A stretch of DNA of 64,000 nt from Phyllobacterium sp. T1293 (GTDB lineage: Bacteria > Pseudomonadota > Alphaproteobacteria > Rhizobiales > Rhizobiaceae). A model generated the notes under the pieces. It was not told the DNA's origin. It worked only from the letters and a program-made list of their open reading frames with translations, and ran no database searches. This document shows positions 35,922-45,423 of the stretch, piece by piece. Every line of letters begins with the position of its first letter. Positions within the stretch are counted from its first letter, which is position 1. Position numbers and translations under genes: made by a program. The stretch spans positions 124,001-188,000 of the forward strand of contig NZ_CP088276.1 in the NCBI RefSeq assembly GCF_020731415.2. Reading direction: 5' to 3'.

Positions 35922-36419
35922 ATGAATGCCCAACCCTATTTGTTTGTTGTGTTCTTTTGTCTGGTTGCTTGTGGAGTCGGCCTGACTTTCTGGCTCATCA
36001 TCACAGTTTTTCGCGCCAAGCAACGGCAAGTGGAACGTGAAGGTCTCACCAAGCGGCCGGATGGCGGGATAAATGTGCCTCTGGTCGCTGCCTTTGGTGG
36101 ATGGAAATATGTATTCTGGATCGCCAGGACCAGCTCATCCATTGCACCCTTGCTGGTATTGCATGAGAGCGATCTGGAGTACAGGGTGATCCGTCTGAAG
36201 CGGCAGCCTTACACCGACGTGTCCGCTGTGGATCTGCGCACTACCATCGGCACAGTGAATATTGTTTTCGAGTTTCGGGCATCCATTCGTACATTTGCAG
36301 CCAATACAGCCAGCCGGAGAAATGCCATGGAAGCTCTTGCAATATTGAAAGGCAAAGGGTGTCCCTTGACCGAAAGGGCCGAAGCGCTGCTTGCGGCAAA
36401 GGAGATCAATTCCAAATGA
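35922..36419 (+). CDS. Hypothetical membrane-anchored protein
   Basis: A 165-residue protein I do not recognise. One strong hydrophobic helix at residues ~5-30 (FVVFFCLVACGVGLTFWLIITVF) is followed by a basic stretch (RAKQRQVER) and a ~120-residue soluble domain predicted to lie in the cytoplasm. AGGACGAATAA precedes the ATG. It lies 74 bases after the orphan LytS gene on the same strand and might be co-transcribed with it. Confidence 0.7.
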   Translation: MNAQPYLFVVFFCLVACGVGLTFWLIITVFRAKQRQVEREGLTKRPDGGINVPLVAAFGGWKYVFWIARTSSSIAPLLVLHESDLEYRVIRLKRQPYTDVSAVDLRTTIGTVNIVFEFRASIRTFAANTASRRNAMEALAILKGKGCPLTERAEALLAAKEINSK

Positions 36420-36530
36420 TACGTCGCACGGAAATTACCGTTTATTATGCCGCTATTGGGAAGGTTGCCGAATAAGACCGATGGATGGAGCCGCATCTGG
36501 CGGTTCAATCCATCTGATCATTGCTTATAC

Positions 36531-37265
36531 TCAATGGGGACTGGCTGTTGGCCGGATAATGATTTCACTCACATCAACGTCTTCCGGCTGACTGATCGCA
36601 TAGAGGATAGCATTGGCAACGGCCTCGGAGCTGATCGTGATTGCGCGCCAGGCTTTCATGGCGTCGCGGGCCAAAGGATCGCTGATGTTGTCGGCAAGTT
36701 CGGATGTCGTCGTGCCCGGCGAGATGATCGTTACCCGCAATTGATCGGTTTCCTGTCGCAGCCCATCAGAAATCGCGCGGACTGCAAATTTGGTCGCGCA
36801 ATAGACTGCCGCTGTGGGAGATACACTGTGACCGCCGATGGAAGCGACGTTGATAACATGTCCAGAGCCTTGCCTTTTCATATGGGGTAAAGCAGCCGCT
36901 ATCCCATACAGAACGCCTTTGATGTTAACATCGATCATCTGGTCCCACTCACTGACTTTGAGCGCTTCAAGTGGGGAGAGGGGCATAACACCTGCATTGT
37001 TGATAATAACGTCCAACCGGCCAAATTCCGATTTGGCGAAATCCACAAAGCCCTGCACATCCGGTTGATCGGTAACATCCAGCCGTCTTGTGCGAACTGT
37101 CCCGCCAGCTTCGGAGATTTCTCTGGCAAGCTGCTGCAGGCGATCAACACGACGAGCGCCGATGACGACATGAGCACCGGCCGCAGCGAGCACCTTTGCA
37201 GTGGCTTCGCCGATGCCGCTGCTTGCGCCGGTTATGGCAACAACTTTTCCTTTAATATTCAACAT
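36531..37265 (-). CDS. SDR-family oxidoreductase
   Basis: A 244-residue classical short-chain dehydrogenase. The nucleotide motif is [12 protein letters not shown] is present ([14 protein letters not shown]), and the active site has Ser ([22 protein letters not shown]) with YxxxK as YCATK. The start at 37265 follows GGAG by six bases; the ATG at 37277 overlaps that site. The substrate is unknown. It lies downstream of the Atu4866-domain gene on the same strand, 44 bases away. Confidence 0.9.
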   Translation of the reverse strand: MLNIKGKVVAITGASSGIGEATAKVLAAAGAHVVIGARRVDRLQQLAREISEAGGTVRTRRLDVTDQPDVQGFVDFAKSEFGRLDVIINNAGVMPLSPLEALKVSEWDQMIDVNIKGVLYGIAAALPHMKRQGSGHVINVASIGGHSVSPTAAVYCATKFAVRAISDGLRQETDQLRVTIISPGTTTSELADNISDPLARDAMKAWRAITISSEAVANAILYAISQPEDVDVSEIIIRPTASPH

Positions 37266-37309
37266 TTTATACTCCATTTATTTTGGATTGCTCGAGATCG
37301 CGGCTTGCA

Positions 37310-37687
37310 TCATTTGCGGCGGAGGATCATGCCACCATGCTGGAGGGTGTTGGCATCAACGAAGTCACCATCGGCGGTAAAGCCGGTATCGTCCCAATAC
37401 TCGATGTGATTGCCGGATACTTCGTAACGGCCCTGATATGCACTTTCCCGGACACCGCGCGCTTCGTCATAGCGTCCATCTGGCAGCAGTTCGTGGCGCA
37501 CATGGCCATCATCGGTAATCCATAGTCCAACATAAGGGTGTTCTGGCATTGTCTTCTCACTTGTCTGTTGATGTCTCTGTAGTGCTTTGTTCGTGGTTTC
37601 TCCCGATGCGGGCATCACGACTGCGCCAATCGTTGTAAACGCGACCAGGAGACCGAGCGCTGCGTTGTTGGAAGGCTGTGCAACCAT
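37310..37687 (-). CDS. Exported Atu4866-domain protein
   Basis: A 125-residue protein with an N-terminal hydrophobic segment (ALGLLVAFTTIGAVVMPASG) likely to be a signal peptide. The C-terminal ~75 residues match the Atu4866 family, a small beta-rich domain first seen in Agrobacterium (YVGLWITDDGHVRHELLPDG; RESAYQGRYEV; DTGFTADGDF; HGGMILRRK). Its function is unknown. AGGAGCTTACA precedes the ATG. It forms a probable operon with the SDR gene and is divergent from a LysR gene. Confidence 0.85.
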   Translation of the reverse strand: MVAQPSNNAALGLLVAFTTIGAVVMPASGETTNKALQRHQQTSEKTMPEHPYVGLWITDDGHVRHELLPDGRYDEARGVRESAYQGRYEVSGNHIEYWDDTGFTADGDFVDANTLQHGGMILRRK

Positions 37688-37821
37688 TGTAAGCTCCTGT
37701 GGCTGGGATCACCGGTGCGATGTGGCTCCGCGTTTCCCGTTGTTGATTAATATGAAATACCGCTCCTCTCTGGTGAGATCGAGTTGCTAATCCTGAATAG
37801 TTTGGTTAGTAAATATAACCA

Positions 37822-38718
37822 ATGGTAGATGATCTCGAAGGTATTTCGGTATTTCTTGCAGTGGCCGAAGCGCGGAATTTTCGTATTGCGGGCGAGAGGC
37901 TCGGCGTTACGCGATCAGCGGTGAGCCAAGCGTTGCAGCGTCTCGAAGATAGGGTGGGAGTGGCTCTGGTTCAGCGCACGACCCGCAGTGTTCGCCTGAC
38001 CGAAGCGGGTGAAATATTCTACGAAACAGTTCGACCTTCCGTGACGCAAGTCGGCAGCGCTTTGCAGGCCCTGCGCGAGATGCAGAGCCGCCCGAGTGGA
38101 ATGTTGAGGATCACCGCATCCTCCATTGCAGAGAATTTTTTGTCAGGCCCACTCCTCGCTGGATTTCTGGAAGCCTATCCGGACGTGAAATTAGATATCA
38201 CGATCACTGATGATGAATTCGACATTGTTGAAGCGGGTTTTGATGCGGGTGTCCGGCTCGGTGAGGTTATCGAACAGGATATGATTGCGGTGCCTGTTTC
38301 ATCGGAACAGAAGCAATGTGCCGTTGCGTCTCACGAATATCTGACGCGCCGTGGCATTCCGAAGCATCCACGCGATCTTTCCTCCCATATATGTATTGGA
38401 TGGCGGCCGCGCCCTGATGCAGCACCCTATCGCTGGGAGTTTGCGGAGAATGGCCATGATTTCGATGTTGCAGTTGATCCTGCAATAACCACCAACGATA
38501 TGGGAGTAATGATCCGCATGGCATGTGCTGGCGCGGGGATCACCTTCGGCATGGCGGAGACGTTCAAGCCATATATCGCTCGCGGAGAGTTGAAGCCCTT
38601 GCTGGAAGACTTTGGTCCTCCGTTCCAGGGCTTTTACCTCTATTATCCCAAGCGACAGCGGCAGCCTTTGAAGCTTCGGGCGCTGGTCGATTACATCCGC
38701 AAATACCGTAAGCTTTAG
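37822..38718 (+). CDS. LysR-family regulator
   Basis: A 298-residue LysR-type regulator with HTH (FRIAGERLGVTRSAVSQALQRLEDRVG-type, residues 17-45) and effector domain (MLRITASSIAENFLSGPLLAGF). It starts 134 bases from the divergent Atu4866/SDR pair, which it most likely controls. Confidence 0.92.
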   Translation: MVDDLEGISVFLAVAEARNFRIAGERLGVTRSAVSQALQRLEDRVGVALVQRTTRSVRLTEAGEIFYETVRPSVTQVGSALQALREMQSRPSGMLRITASSIAENFLSGPLLAGFLEAYPDVKLDITITDDEFDIVEAGFDAGVRLGEVIEQDMIAVPVSSEQKQCAVASHEYLTRRGIPKHPRDLSSHICIGWRPRPDAAPYRWEFAENGHDFDVAVDPAITTNDMGVMIRMACAGAGITFGMAETFKPYIARGELKPLLEDFGPPFQGFYLYYPKRQRQPLKLRALVDYIRKYRKL

Positions 38719-38754
38719 CCTAATACGTCCATCGTGCTTTCGCAGATAAGGGCC

Positions 38755-39525
38755 TCACATCCTTCGCCGGGATTGGGTCAGCGACAATGGATAACGTACG
38801 GGATGATATGCCATGGAACTGACATTAACCGGTCGATATTCATTGTCGTAGGCGATTTGATCAAGTGTAAGAACCGCCGCCGGGAGATCCAGTTGCAACA
38901 GCTTTGCCTCCTGTTCGGATGCAAGCCGCGCGCTCAGGGTTGATTGGCCCCGTGTTGGAACGACGCCGTAACGGGTGTTGAATTCTGCATAGAGCGATCT
39001 GTTTCCATTGTTCCAGTTAATATCAAGAATTCCGGGCGCGATCGCTTCGGCAAACCAGTCCCGCTGCACCACAACAGGCAAATCGTCCAGAAAGCGTAAC
39101 CGCTCGATGAAAACAACATTCGAGCCGGCGGGCAGAGAAAGCGGTCGTGTAATATCCAGATCGGCCTGAATGATAGCGCCCGTCAGCAATTGCATCCCCG
39201 GCTTGCGGTTATTTGCTTCGGCGGTCTCTGTAAAACTGCGGACGATCTCGATTTCGTAGGTGGGCTTTGGTTCTGTGACGTAAATGCCTTTTCCTGCGCG
39301 CGTCTGAAGAAATCCGAGATTCTCCAGATCCTTTATTGCCTGTCGCACGGTAATGCGGCTCACCCCATACAGTTGAACGAGTTCACGCTCGGACGGGAGT
39401 TTGTCATTGAGTTGCAGTTGCCTTGCGTCGATCATGGATTTCAGGATGATGCGCAATTGAACGTAAAGCGGCTCCGGATGATTGCGATCTATCAAGGTGC
39501 CACCGGGCGGCGCTGTCATTGCCAT
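38755..39525 (-). CDS. GntR-family regulator with UTRA domain (HutC subfamily)
   Basis: About 256 residues: a winged helix (KLPSERELVQLYGVSRITVRQAIKDLENLGF-type, residues ~40-70) followed by a UTRA ligand domain (VVFIERLRFLDDLPVVVQRDWF). I place the start at 39525; in-frame codons further upstream would run through the promoter of the divergent operon. A perfect palindrome of HutC type lies in that promoter, so this gene almost certainly encodes the repressor of the GH4-PfkB-ABC operon. Confidence 0.88.
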   Translation of the reverse strand: MAMTAPPGGTLIDRNHPEPLYVQLRIILKSMIDARQLQLNDKLPSERELVQLYGVSRITVRQAIKDLENLGFLQTRAGKGIYVTEPKPTYEIEIVRSFTETAEANNRKPGMQLLTGAIIQADLDITRPLSLPAGSNVVFIERLRFLDDLPVVVQRDWFAEAIAPGILDINWNNGNRSLYAEFNTRYGVVPTRGQSTLSARLASEQEAKLLQLDLPAAVLTLDQIAYDNEYRPVNVSSMAYHPVRYPLSLTQSRRRM

Positions 39526-39669
39526 CTCAACTCTTTGCTTTCCTGGATTTCGGTATCCATTGTTCAGATTGCACCTTCGCCAATTCAATACAAGCCGCTG
39601 GAAAATTTGCCTGTGAATGCCGCCCTGAAGCCTAGAATTCCAAGTTCGAAGATTGTTGGTTTCGATTGA

Positions 39670-39698
39670 TTGACATAACTGGTTATAACCAGTACCGA
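39670..39698 (+). promoter_or_regulatory. Promoter with embedded GntR/UTRA operator
   Basis: TTGACA at 39670-39675 is a consensus -35 box; a weak -10 (TACCGA) sits 17 bases on. Between them is a perfect 16-base palindrome, ACTGGTTATAACCAGT (39678-39693), whose GTTATAAC core agrees with the GT-N-TA-N-AC pattern known for HutC-type regulators. Binding would block RNA polymerase directly. Confidence 0.75.
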
Positions 39699-39726
39699 TA
39701 GCACAATTGGAGCATTGGAGCAATCG

Positions 39727-41112
39727 ATGAAGCTTGCGTTGGTTGGTGGTGGCGGTGTCCGCGCGCCGTTGTTTGTAGGGTCAGCGCTCAGGCGTGCAGA
39801 AAGAAGCGGCCTGACGGAAATATGCCTGCAGGATATCAACGAAACGAAGCTCGAACTGTTTGGCCGGATCAGTCAGGAACTTGCACGCCGCAGCCAGTCG
39901 CCGGTCAGGATTTCCATGACGAGCGATGCCGAGCGAGCACTTGAAGGCGCAAGCTATGTTGTGACAACGGTGCGACCGGGCGATGAGGAAGGCCGCATCA
40001 AGGATGAGCGCATTGCCTTGTCCCATGGCGTACTCGGGCAGGAAACCACGGGCCCCGGTGGTTTTGCCATGGCTTTGCGCAGTATCCCCGTGATCTTGAA
40101 ATATGCGGAACTATTGAAGAAGGTCAGCCCCGATGCGTGGCTTTTCAACTTTACCAATCCCGCTGGTCTGGTCGCCCAAGCGCTGCAGGACGAAGGCTAT
40201 CATCGGACAATCGGCATCTGCGATGGTGCAAATGGCGCCCAGGAAGCGCTGGCGCGCTGGTTCAAGGTTCCCCAAAACGATGTGCATGCGGAGGTGGCTG
40301 GGCTGAACCATCTTTCCTTTACACGCAGCGCCAAAATCAACGGGAAAGAGGTGCTGCAGCCGCTCCTCGATGATGACAGCTTCTTGAGTGCAACATCGCA
40401 GCGCATGTTCGATGCAAAGCTGATCCGTCATCAGCGCAACTGGATCAATGAATACCTCTATTACTACTATTATGCCGAAAAGGCGGTGGAGGCCTTGAAC
40501 TCGGATGAACGCACACGCGGTGAAGAGGTCAAGGATCTCAATAAGGCACTGATGGCGACGCTGGGTACGATCAATCTCGATACCAGTGCGGATGAGGCGC
40601 TGGCACGTTATTACGCCTATGAACGCCGGCGCAGCGCCACCTATATGCATTATGCGCTCGACGATGCGCCAACCATGGAAGAAGCCGATCATCTGGCTGA
40701 CGTCCCTGCGGCAGGGGATCATGGCGAGGAAGGGGAAGGTTATGCGGGCGTAGCGCTCAATCTCATTGATGCCCTGCAGACAGGAAAACCTTGCTATAGC
40801 GGGCTGAATGTTCGCAATGAGGGCGCTATTGATGGATTGCGCGCGGATGATGTGGTGGAGGTTAGCTGCGTGGTCGACAAGGATGGAATAAGGCCCTTGA
40901 AGATGGGGGCAATGCCTGAAGCGCAGTTCCAGCTCGTTCAGAACGTAAAGCGCTATGAGCGTCTTGCCGTGCGGGCGATCAGGGAACGCAGTCGCGATGT
41001 TGCGGTAGAAGCGTTGATGGCCCACCCGCTGGTCCTATCCTATTCCCGGGCAGTACCGCTCGTGGATGAATATCTCGCCGCGCATGCACAGTACGCAGGA
41101 GAGTGGAAGTGA
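39727..41112 (+). CDS. Glycoside hydrolase family 4 (NAD+/Mn2+-dependent glycosidase)
   Basis: A 461-residue GH4 enzyme. It has the N-terminal NAD motif (LALVGGGGVRAPLF), a Rossmann acidic residue (CLQDINETKLE), FNFTNPAGLV and the metal-site Cys and His regions (GICDGANGAQ; AGLNHLSFT). GH4 enzymes cleave alpha- or beta-glycosides, often 6-phosphorylated, by an oxidation-elimination route. The nearest type appears to be 6-phospho-beta-glucosidase, but an ABC importer delivers unphosphorylated sugar, so the true substrate is open. TTGGAG lies six bases before ATG 39727. First gene of the operon, overlapping the kinase gene. Confidence 0.88.
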   Translation: MKLALVGGGGVRAPLFVGSALRRAERSGLTEICLQDINETKLELFGRISQELARRSQSPVRISMTSDAERALEGASYVVTTVRPGDEEGRIKDERIALSHGVLGQETTGPGGFAMALRSIPVILKYAELLKKVSPDAWLFNFTNPAGLVAQALQDEGYHRTIGICDGANGAQEALARWFKVPQNDVHAEVAGLNHLSFTRSAKINGKEVLQPLLDDDSFLSATSQRMFDAKLIRHQRNWINEYLYYYYYAEKAVEALNSDERTRGEEVKDLNKALMATLGTINLDTSADEALARYYAYERRRSATYMHYALDDAPTMEEADHLADVPAAGDHGEEGEGYAGVALNLIDALQTGKPCYSGLNVRNEGAIDGLRADDVVEVSCVVDKDGIRPLKMGAMPEAQFQLVQNVKRYERLAVRAIRERSRDVAVEALMAHPLVLSYSRAVPLVDEYLAAHAQYAGEWK

Positions 41113-42038
41113 CTGCAAAGGCCTCAAAGTCGCTTTATGACGTGATGGTGGTCGGCGAATATTACTTCGACCTGATCTTTCGCGGTTTGCCTGATGTACC
41201 GAAAATTGGCGCCGACCTTTGGGCAAAGGAATTCGAGTGGGTCCCCGGCGCAGCATTTTCAACAGCCCTTGCCCTGACGAGGCTCGGCACAGAGGCAGGC
41301 TGGTGGTGTGCATTCGGCAATGATGTGTTCAGCCAGATGATTATCGAGGAGGCGCGCCGTGAGGGTATCGACGAAGGGCTTTTCATACATTTCCAGAAAC
41401 CGTGGCGTCGTCTCAGTTCTGCTTTCTCGTTCACCCATGACCGTGGCTTCATCAGCTACAGCGAAGATCGCGATCCGAGCCCACTTCCTGCGGACCTGGA
41501 GCGTATACGGCCTCAAATTCTGCTCCTACAGGGATTTTCATTAGCACCGGAGCGCCTCGCACTCGTGGATGCGGCCCGGCGGCTTGGCATCAAGGTCTGT
41601 TCCGATTGTCAGCACATTGAAATGGATTTGTCTGCACCGGGTTTGATTGGAGCCCTTCGGCAGATCGATGTGTTCCTGCCTAATGAGAGCGAGGCGAAGG
41701 CGCTGACGGGTGAAAGCGATATCAACGTCGCGCTGAAGATTCTTGCGCAATATTGTCCGACTGTTGTCATCAAGTGCGGTGCCGACGGTGCAATCGCTTC
41801 GGAAAACGGGCAGATCTACCATGTTCCTGCACTGGCTGTAGACGTCTTCGATACCACAGGGGCTGGAGATAGTTTCAATGCTGGCTTTGTGCATGGGATA
41901 TTGCATGAACCGGATTTTTATTCGGCGCTCGAAGTCGCGGTCATTTGCGGCTCGCTGGCCGTCACCGGTTATGGCGGTCGCAATTTACCCTTTCATTCCG
42001 ATCTCGACCAATATCGACGGCGCAGAGCCGCGATCTAA
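41109..42038 (+). CDS. PfkB-family carbohydrate kinase
   Basis: A 309-residue ribokinase-like kinase. The C-terminal PfkB signature with catalytic Asp is DTTGAGDSFNAGFVHG, and the N-terminal sugar site is in ADLWAKEFEWVPGAAFSTALAL. The start is GTG 41109, overlapping the GH4 stop as GTGA and seven bases after AGGAG; GTG 41103 is too close to that site. It probably phosphorylates the sugar released by GH4. Confidence 0.88.
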   Translation: MTAKASKSLYDVMVVGEYYFDLIFRGLPDVPKIGADLWAKEFEWVPGAAFSTALALTRLGTEAGWWCAFGNDVFSQMIIEEARREGIDEGLFIHFQKPWRRLSSAFSFTHDRGFISYSEDRDPSPLPADLERIRPQILLLQGFSLAPERLALVDAARRLGIKVCSDCQHIEMDLSAPGLIGALRQIDVFLPNESEAKALTGESDINVALKILAQYCPTVVIKCGADGAIASENGQIYHVPALAVDVFDTTGAGDSFNAGFVHGILHEPDFYSALEVAVICGSLAVTGYGGRNLPFHSDLDQYRRRRAAI

Positions 42039-42073
42039 TTCGCTTCAACAAACAAGAAAAGCAGGGAACGATC

Positions 42074-43336
42074 ATGAAACATAAATTCAAGGCACTTGCA
42101 GGTCTCGCGGTTTTGGCAATGACGGCGGCATTTCCGGCCAAAGCTGAAACAATCTCCATGTTCTGCTCAGCCACCGATTATGAACTCTGCGAGGAGGGCG
42201 CACAGAAATGGGCAAAGTCATCGGGCAATGAAGTCAAGATTAACCGGACGCCACAAAATCTTGACGATGCCATTCCGATCTACCAGCAATTGTTCGCGTC
42301 GAATTCCCCGGATGTCGATCTGCTCTATGTGGATGTCATCTGGCTCGGCATGATGAAATATCATTTCGAGGATATCAGCAAGCTGGTCCCGGAAGCCGAA
42401 GTAAAGGCGCATTTCGCATCTGCTGCCGAGGCGGCGCGCATCGATGGCAAGCTGCTTGCCATGCCTTTTTACATCGATACCGGATTGATGTTTTACAGGA
42501 AGGATCTTCTGGAAAAATACGGCAAACAAGCGCCGAAGACCTGGGACGAGCTGACAACAACTGCCAAGGAGATTCAGGATAGCGAACGCAAAGCAGGCAA
42601 TGCCGATATGTGGGGCTATTCGTGGCAGGGACGCAGCTATGAAGGGCTCACCTGTGATGCCATTGAATGGATGGCTTCGAGCGGCGGCGGAACAATTCTA
42701 TCCGACAAGGGCGCTGTCACGGTCAACAATCCTCAGACTCTTGCCGCATTGACACGGGCGAGGGGATGGATTGACACGATCTCACCGAAGGGCGTTCTCA
42801 ACTATGACGAGGAGAGTTCCCGGGCACTGTTCGAAAGTGGCAATGCGGTGTTTCATCGAAACTGGCCTTATGTCTGGGGTACCTCGCAGGCCGATGGTGG
42901 CAAGCTCGTAGGCAAGGTCGGTGTGTCGGCGCTTCCTGTCGGCGCTGAAGGCCAGAAGTCCAGTGGTACACTTGGAACAGCCTATCTTGCCGTTTCCAAA
43001 TATTCGAAGAAGAAGGAAAAGGCCGCTGATCTCTTGCGTTATATGGTTGGTCTGGAAGATCAGAAGATGCGTGCTATCAAGGGCGGCTATAACCCGACGG
43101 TCGAAGCCCTCTACAGCGATGCGGAGGTTCTGGCTAAAATTCCTTTCCTGCCAATGGCAAAAAGCGCATTTGAAGAATCTGTCGCACGCCCATCGGCGGT
43201 TACGGGGAAGGATTACAATCGTGTCTCACGTTCTTTCTACCGCTCGGTCCATGATATCATTTCTGGAACTGGCGACATCGGTGCGGAACTGGCGCAACTG
43301 GAGAAGCGGCTGAAACGCGATGTGAAGGCCAACTGA
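42074..43336 (+). CDS. ABC sugar-binding protein (trehalose/alpha-glucoside type)
   Basis: A 420-residue periplasmic binding protein with a Sec signal peptide (AGLAVLAMTAAFPAKAETI). The domain is solute-binding family 1 (SPDVDLLYVDVIWLGMM; MPFYIDTGLMFYRKDLLEKYG; FHRNWPYVWGT). CAGGGA precedes the ATG, and longer in-frame starts overlap the kinase gene. It resembles the binding proteins of the rhizobial trehalose/maltose systems in layout, but the ligand is not decided by sequence. Confidence 0.9.
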   Translation: MKHKFKALAGLAVLAMTAAFPAKAETISMFCSATDYELCEEGAQKWAKSSGNEVKINRTPQNLDDAIPIYQQLFASNSPDVDLLYVDVIWLGMMKYHFEDISKLVPEAEVKAHFASAAEAARIDGKLLAMPFYIDTGLMFYRKDLLEKYGKQAPKTWDELTTTAKEIQDSERKAGNADMWGYSWQGRSYEGLTCDAIEWMASSGGGTILSDKGAVTVNNPQTLAALTRARGWIDTISPKGVLNYDEESSRALFESGNAVFHRNWPYVWGTSQADGGKLVGKVGVSALPVGAEGQKSSGTLGTAYLAVSKYSKKKEKAADLLRYMVGLEDQKMRAIKGGYNPTVEALYSDAEVLAKIPFLPMAKSAFEESVARPSAVTGKDYNRVSRSFYRSVHDIISGTGDIGAELAQLEKRLKRDVKAN

Positions 43337-43353
43337 GTTTCGGAATCGCAGAT

Positions 43354-43386
43354 ATTGCCAGCCTGTCTCTCCGGCGGGTTGGCAAT
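43354..43386 (+). other. Intercistronic stem-loop after the binding-protein gene
   Basis: ATTGCCA (43354-43360) pairs with TGGCAAT (43380-43386), 17 bases after the binding-protein stop and before the ATPase gene. No U-tract. It occupies the same position relative to its binding-protein gene as the hairpin at 9473-9497 and is probably an mRNA stabiliser. Confidence 0.45.
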
Positions 43387-43426
43387 GATCGCAAACAGTG
43401 GCCGAAGAATATCCAGGGACAGTGAA

Positions 43427-44533
43427 ATGGCATCCGTCACTCTGAAGGAAGTAAGCAAAAGCTTTGGCGCATTCGATGTCTTGCAGTCGATCGATCTGAC
43501 AATTGAAGACGGCGAGTTTATTGTCTTCGTTGGCCCTTCCGGCTGTGGAAAATCGACCCTGTTGCGGGCGATTGCGGGCCTCGTGCCTGTTTCCAAAGGC
43601 GATGTCTTTATCGGTGGTGAGCAGGTTACGGATGTTCCCGCGTCAAAACGCGGTATCGCCTTTGTCTTTCAGTCCTATGCGCTCTATCCGCATATGAATG
43701 TGGCGCGAAACATCAGCTTTGCCCTCGAAACTGCACGTATGGCCAAGGCTGAAATCCGCCAGCGCCTGACGAGAGTGGCAGACATGTTGAAGATCGGCCA
43801 CCTCTTGGACCGGCGGCCGAAGCAGCTTTCCGGTGGGCAACGCCAGCGTGTCGCCATTGGGCGTGCTCTCGTCAGCCAACCGCAACTGTTCCTATTCGAC
43901 GAGCCACTGTCAAATCTTGACGCCGATTTGCGTATGGAGATGCGGTTCGAGATTGCCAAGCTGCATGCCGAGATCGGCACCACAATGATTTATGTTACGC
44001 ACGATCAGACCGAGGCCATGACGCTTGCCGACAGGATCGTTATTCTCAATCATGGACGTATCGAGCAGGTTGGAACTCCGCGCGAGCTTTATGACCGCCC
44101 CGCAAACTGGTTCGTTGCCGGTTTCCTTGGAAGTCCGCGCATGAACTTCGCACCCGTGCATACTGATACGTCTTCCGGTCTTTTGCATGGGCCCTCGGGC
44201 TTTGTTTTTGCAACAAGCGGTGGCGGAAATGCCCAGCCTGTGACACTGGGGCTGCGACCGGAGGCGTTGGAAATTGTCGATGCAGGAACAGCTCAATCCA
44301 TTGGCGGCACCTTTGAAAGAGCTGAAGACCTTGGCTACGAACACATTGCCTATGTTCGTTTGTCTGAAGATCTGGTGTGGACAATTCGTTCGACGGAACC
44401 TCTTACGGGACATGCGCCCGGGCAAGCCGTCGGATTGGGTTGGAAGATAAAGGATCTTTATCTGTTCAATGAGGCTGGAATACGTGTCGATGTTGAAGTG
44501 GCACGCGGTCCTGTCGTGGCTGTGCAAAGTTGA
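43427..44533 (+). CDS. ABC transporter ATP-binding protein (UgpC/MalK type)
   Basis: A 368-residue ATPase: Walker A GPSGCGKST, Q-loop FVFQSYALYPHM, signature LSGGQRQRVAIGRA, Walker B LFLFDEPLSNLDADLR, switch YVTHDQTEAMTLADR, then a TOBE domain. ATG 43427 follows AGGGACAG; the ATG at 43385 would start inside the intercistronic hairpin. A paralogue of the ATPase at 7.0-8.1 kb. Confidence 0.92.
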   Translation: MASVTLKEVSKSFGAFDVLQSIDLTIEDGEFIVFVGPSGCGKSTLLRAIAGLVPVSKGDVFIGGEQVTDVPASKRGIAFVFQSYALYPHMNVARNISFALETARMAKAEIRQRLTRVADMLKIGHLLDRRPKQLSGGQRQRVAIGRALVSQPQLFLFDEPLSNLDADLRMEMRFEIAKLHAEIGTTMIYVTHDQTEAMTLADRIVILNHGRIEQVGTPRELYDRPANWFVAGFLGSPRMNFAPVHTDTSSGLLHGPSGFVFATSGGGNAQPVTLGLRPEALEIVDAGTAQSIGGTFERAEDLGYEHIAYVRLSEDLVWTIRSTEPLTGHAPGQAVGLGWKIKDLYLFNEAGIRVDVEVARGPVVAVQS

Positions 44534-44547
44534 GGATAGGCATTCCA

Positions 44548-45423
44548 ATGCGCAATCGGGAAACGAGGACAGCATGGCTTTTTCTTCTGCCGCTTCTCGT
44601 TGCACTGGCGGCTGTCGCGGTTTGGCCGCTTGCACGCAATGTGTATTTTTCCTTCACCAATGCCTTTCTGGATAATCCGTCTGAGTACAGCTTTGTTGGT
44701 CTGCAAAATTTCATAACCGTCATGGAAGACCCGGTTTTCTGGGGCGCCGTGACGAATACCATGATCTTCACACTTATATCTGTCAGCTTCGAAACGGTGC
44801 TCGGCTTCGGTATTGCACTTCTCTTGCACCGCGCCTTCGCTGGACGCGGTCTGGTGCGCGCCGCCATTCTGGTGCCTTGGGCGATGCCGATGGTTGTGTC
44901 GGCCAAGATCTGGGAATGGATGCTGAATGATCAATTCGGCCTGATCAACAAGGCGCTTATCTGGCTGGGTTTTCTGGACAAAGGTATCGCCTGGACAGCC
45001 GATTCATCGCTCATTCTCGGCACAGTCATCTTCATCGATATCTGGGTCACGACACCGTTTATGGTGCTTCTCATTCTTGCCGGATTGCAACTTATCCCCG
45101 AGGAAATCTATGAAGCTGCCGAAGTGTCCGGCGTACCAGCCTGGAAACGATTATGGTCGATAACCCTGCCATTGGCGGCCCCTGCAATCGGTGTCGCCGT
45201 GCTCTTCCGCACGCTTGATGCACTGCGCATGTTTGACTTGAGCTATGTGATCGCCGCTAACAATGAAAAAGCCATGACGATGTCGATCTATGCGCGTGAC
45301 CAGCTCATCGGGTTTCAGGATCTTGGCGTCGGTTCTGCGGCTTCGACGTGGGTGTTTCTGATTGTCGGGCTGATTGCCATCCTGATTGTCAGCCTGTTGC
45401 GGCTTGACCGGAGCACGGCATAG
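44548..45423 (+). CDS. ABC sugar transporter permease (MalF type)
   Basis: A 291-residue permease with six predicted helices, opening TAWLFLLPLLVALAAVAVWP. The EAA loop is YEAAEVSGVPAWKRLWSITLP. I prefer ATG 44548 to TTG 44530, which would overlap the ATPase gene by four bases; either is possible. Its stop overlaps the next start by one base. Confidence 0.88.
   Translation: MRNRETRTAWLFLLPLLVALAAVAVWPLARNVYFSFTNAFLDNPSEYSFVGLQNFITVMEDPVFWGAVTNTMIFTLISVSFETVLGFGIALLLHRAFAGRGLVRAAILVPWAMPMVVSAKIWEWMLNDQFGLINKALIWLGFLDKGIAWTADSSLILGTVIFIDIWVTTPFMVLLILAGLQLIPEEIYEAAEVSGVPAWKRLWSITLPLAAPAIGVAVLFRTLDALRMFDLSYVIAANNEKAMTMSIYARDQLIGFQDLGVGSAASTWVFLIVGLIAILIVSLLRLDRSTA

Noticed and set aside
40111..41025. 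A 304-codon minus-strand frame inside the GH4 gene
   Set aside because: Shadow of the GH4 coding sequence; no recognisable motif.
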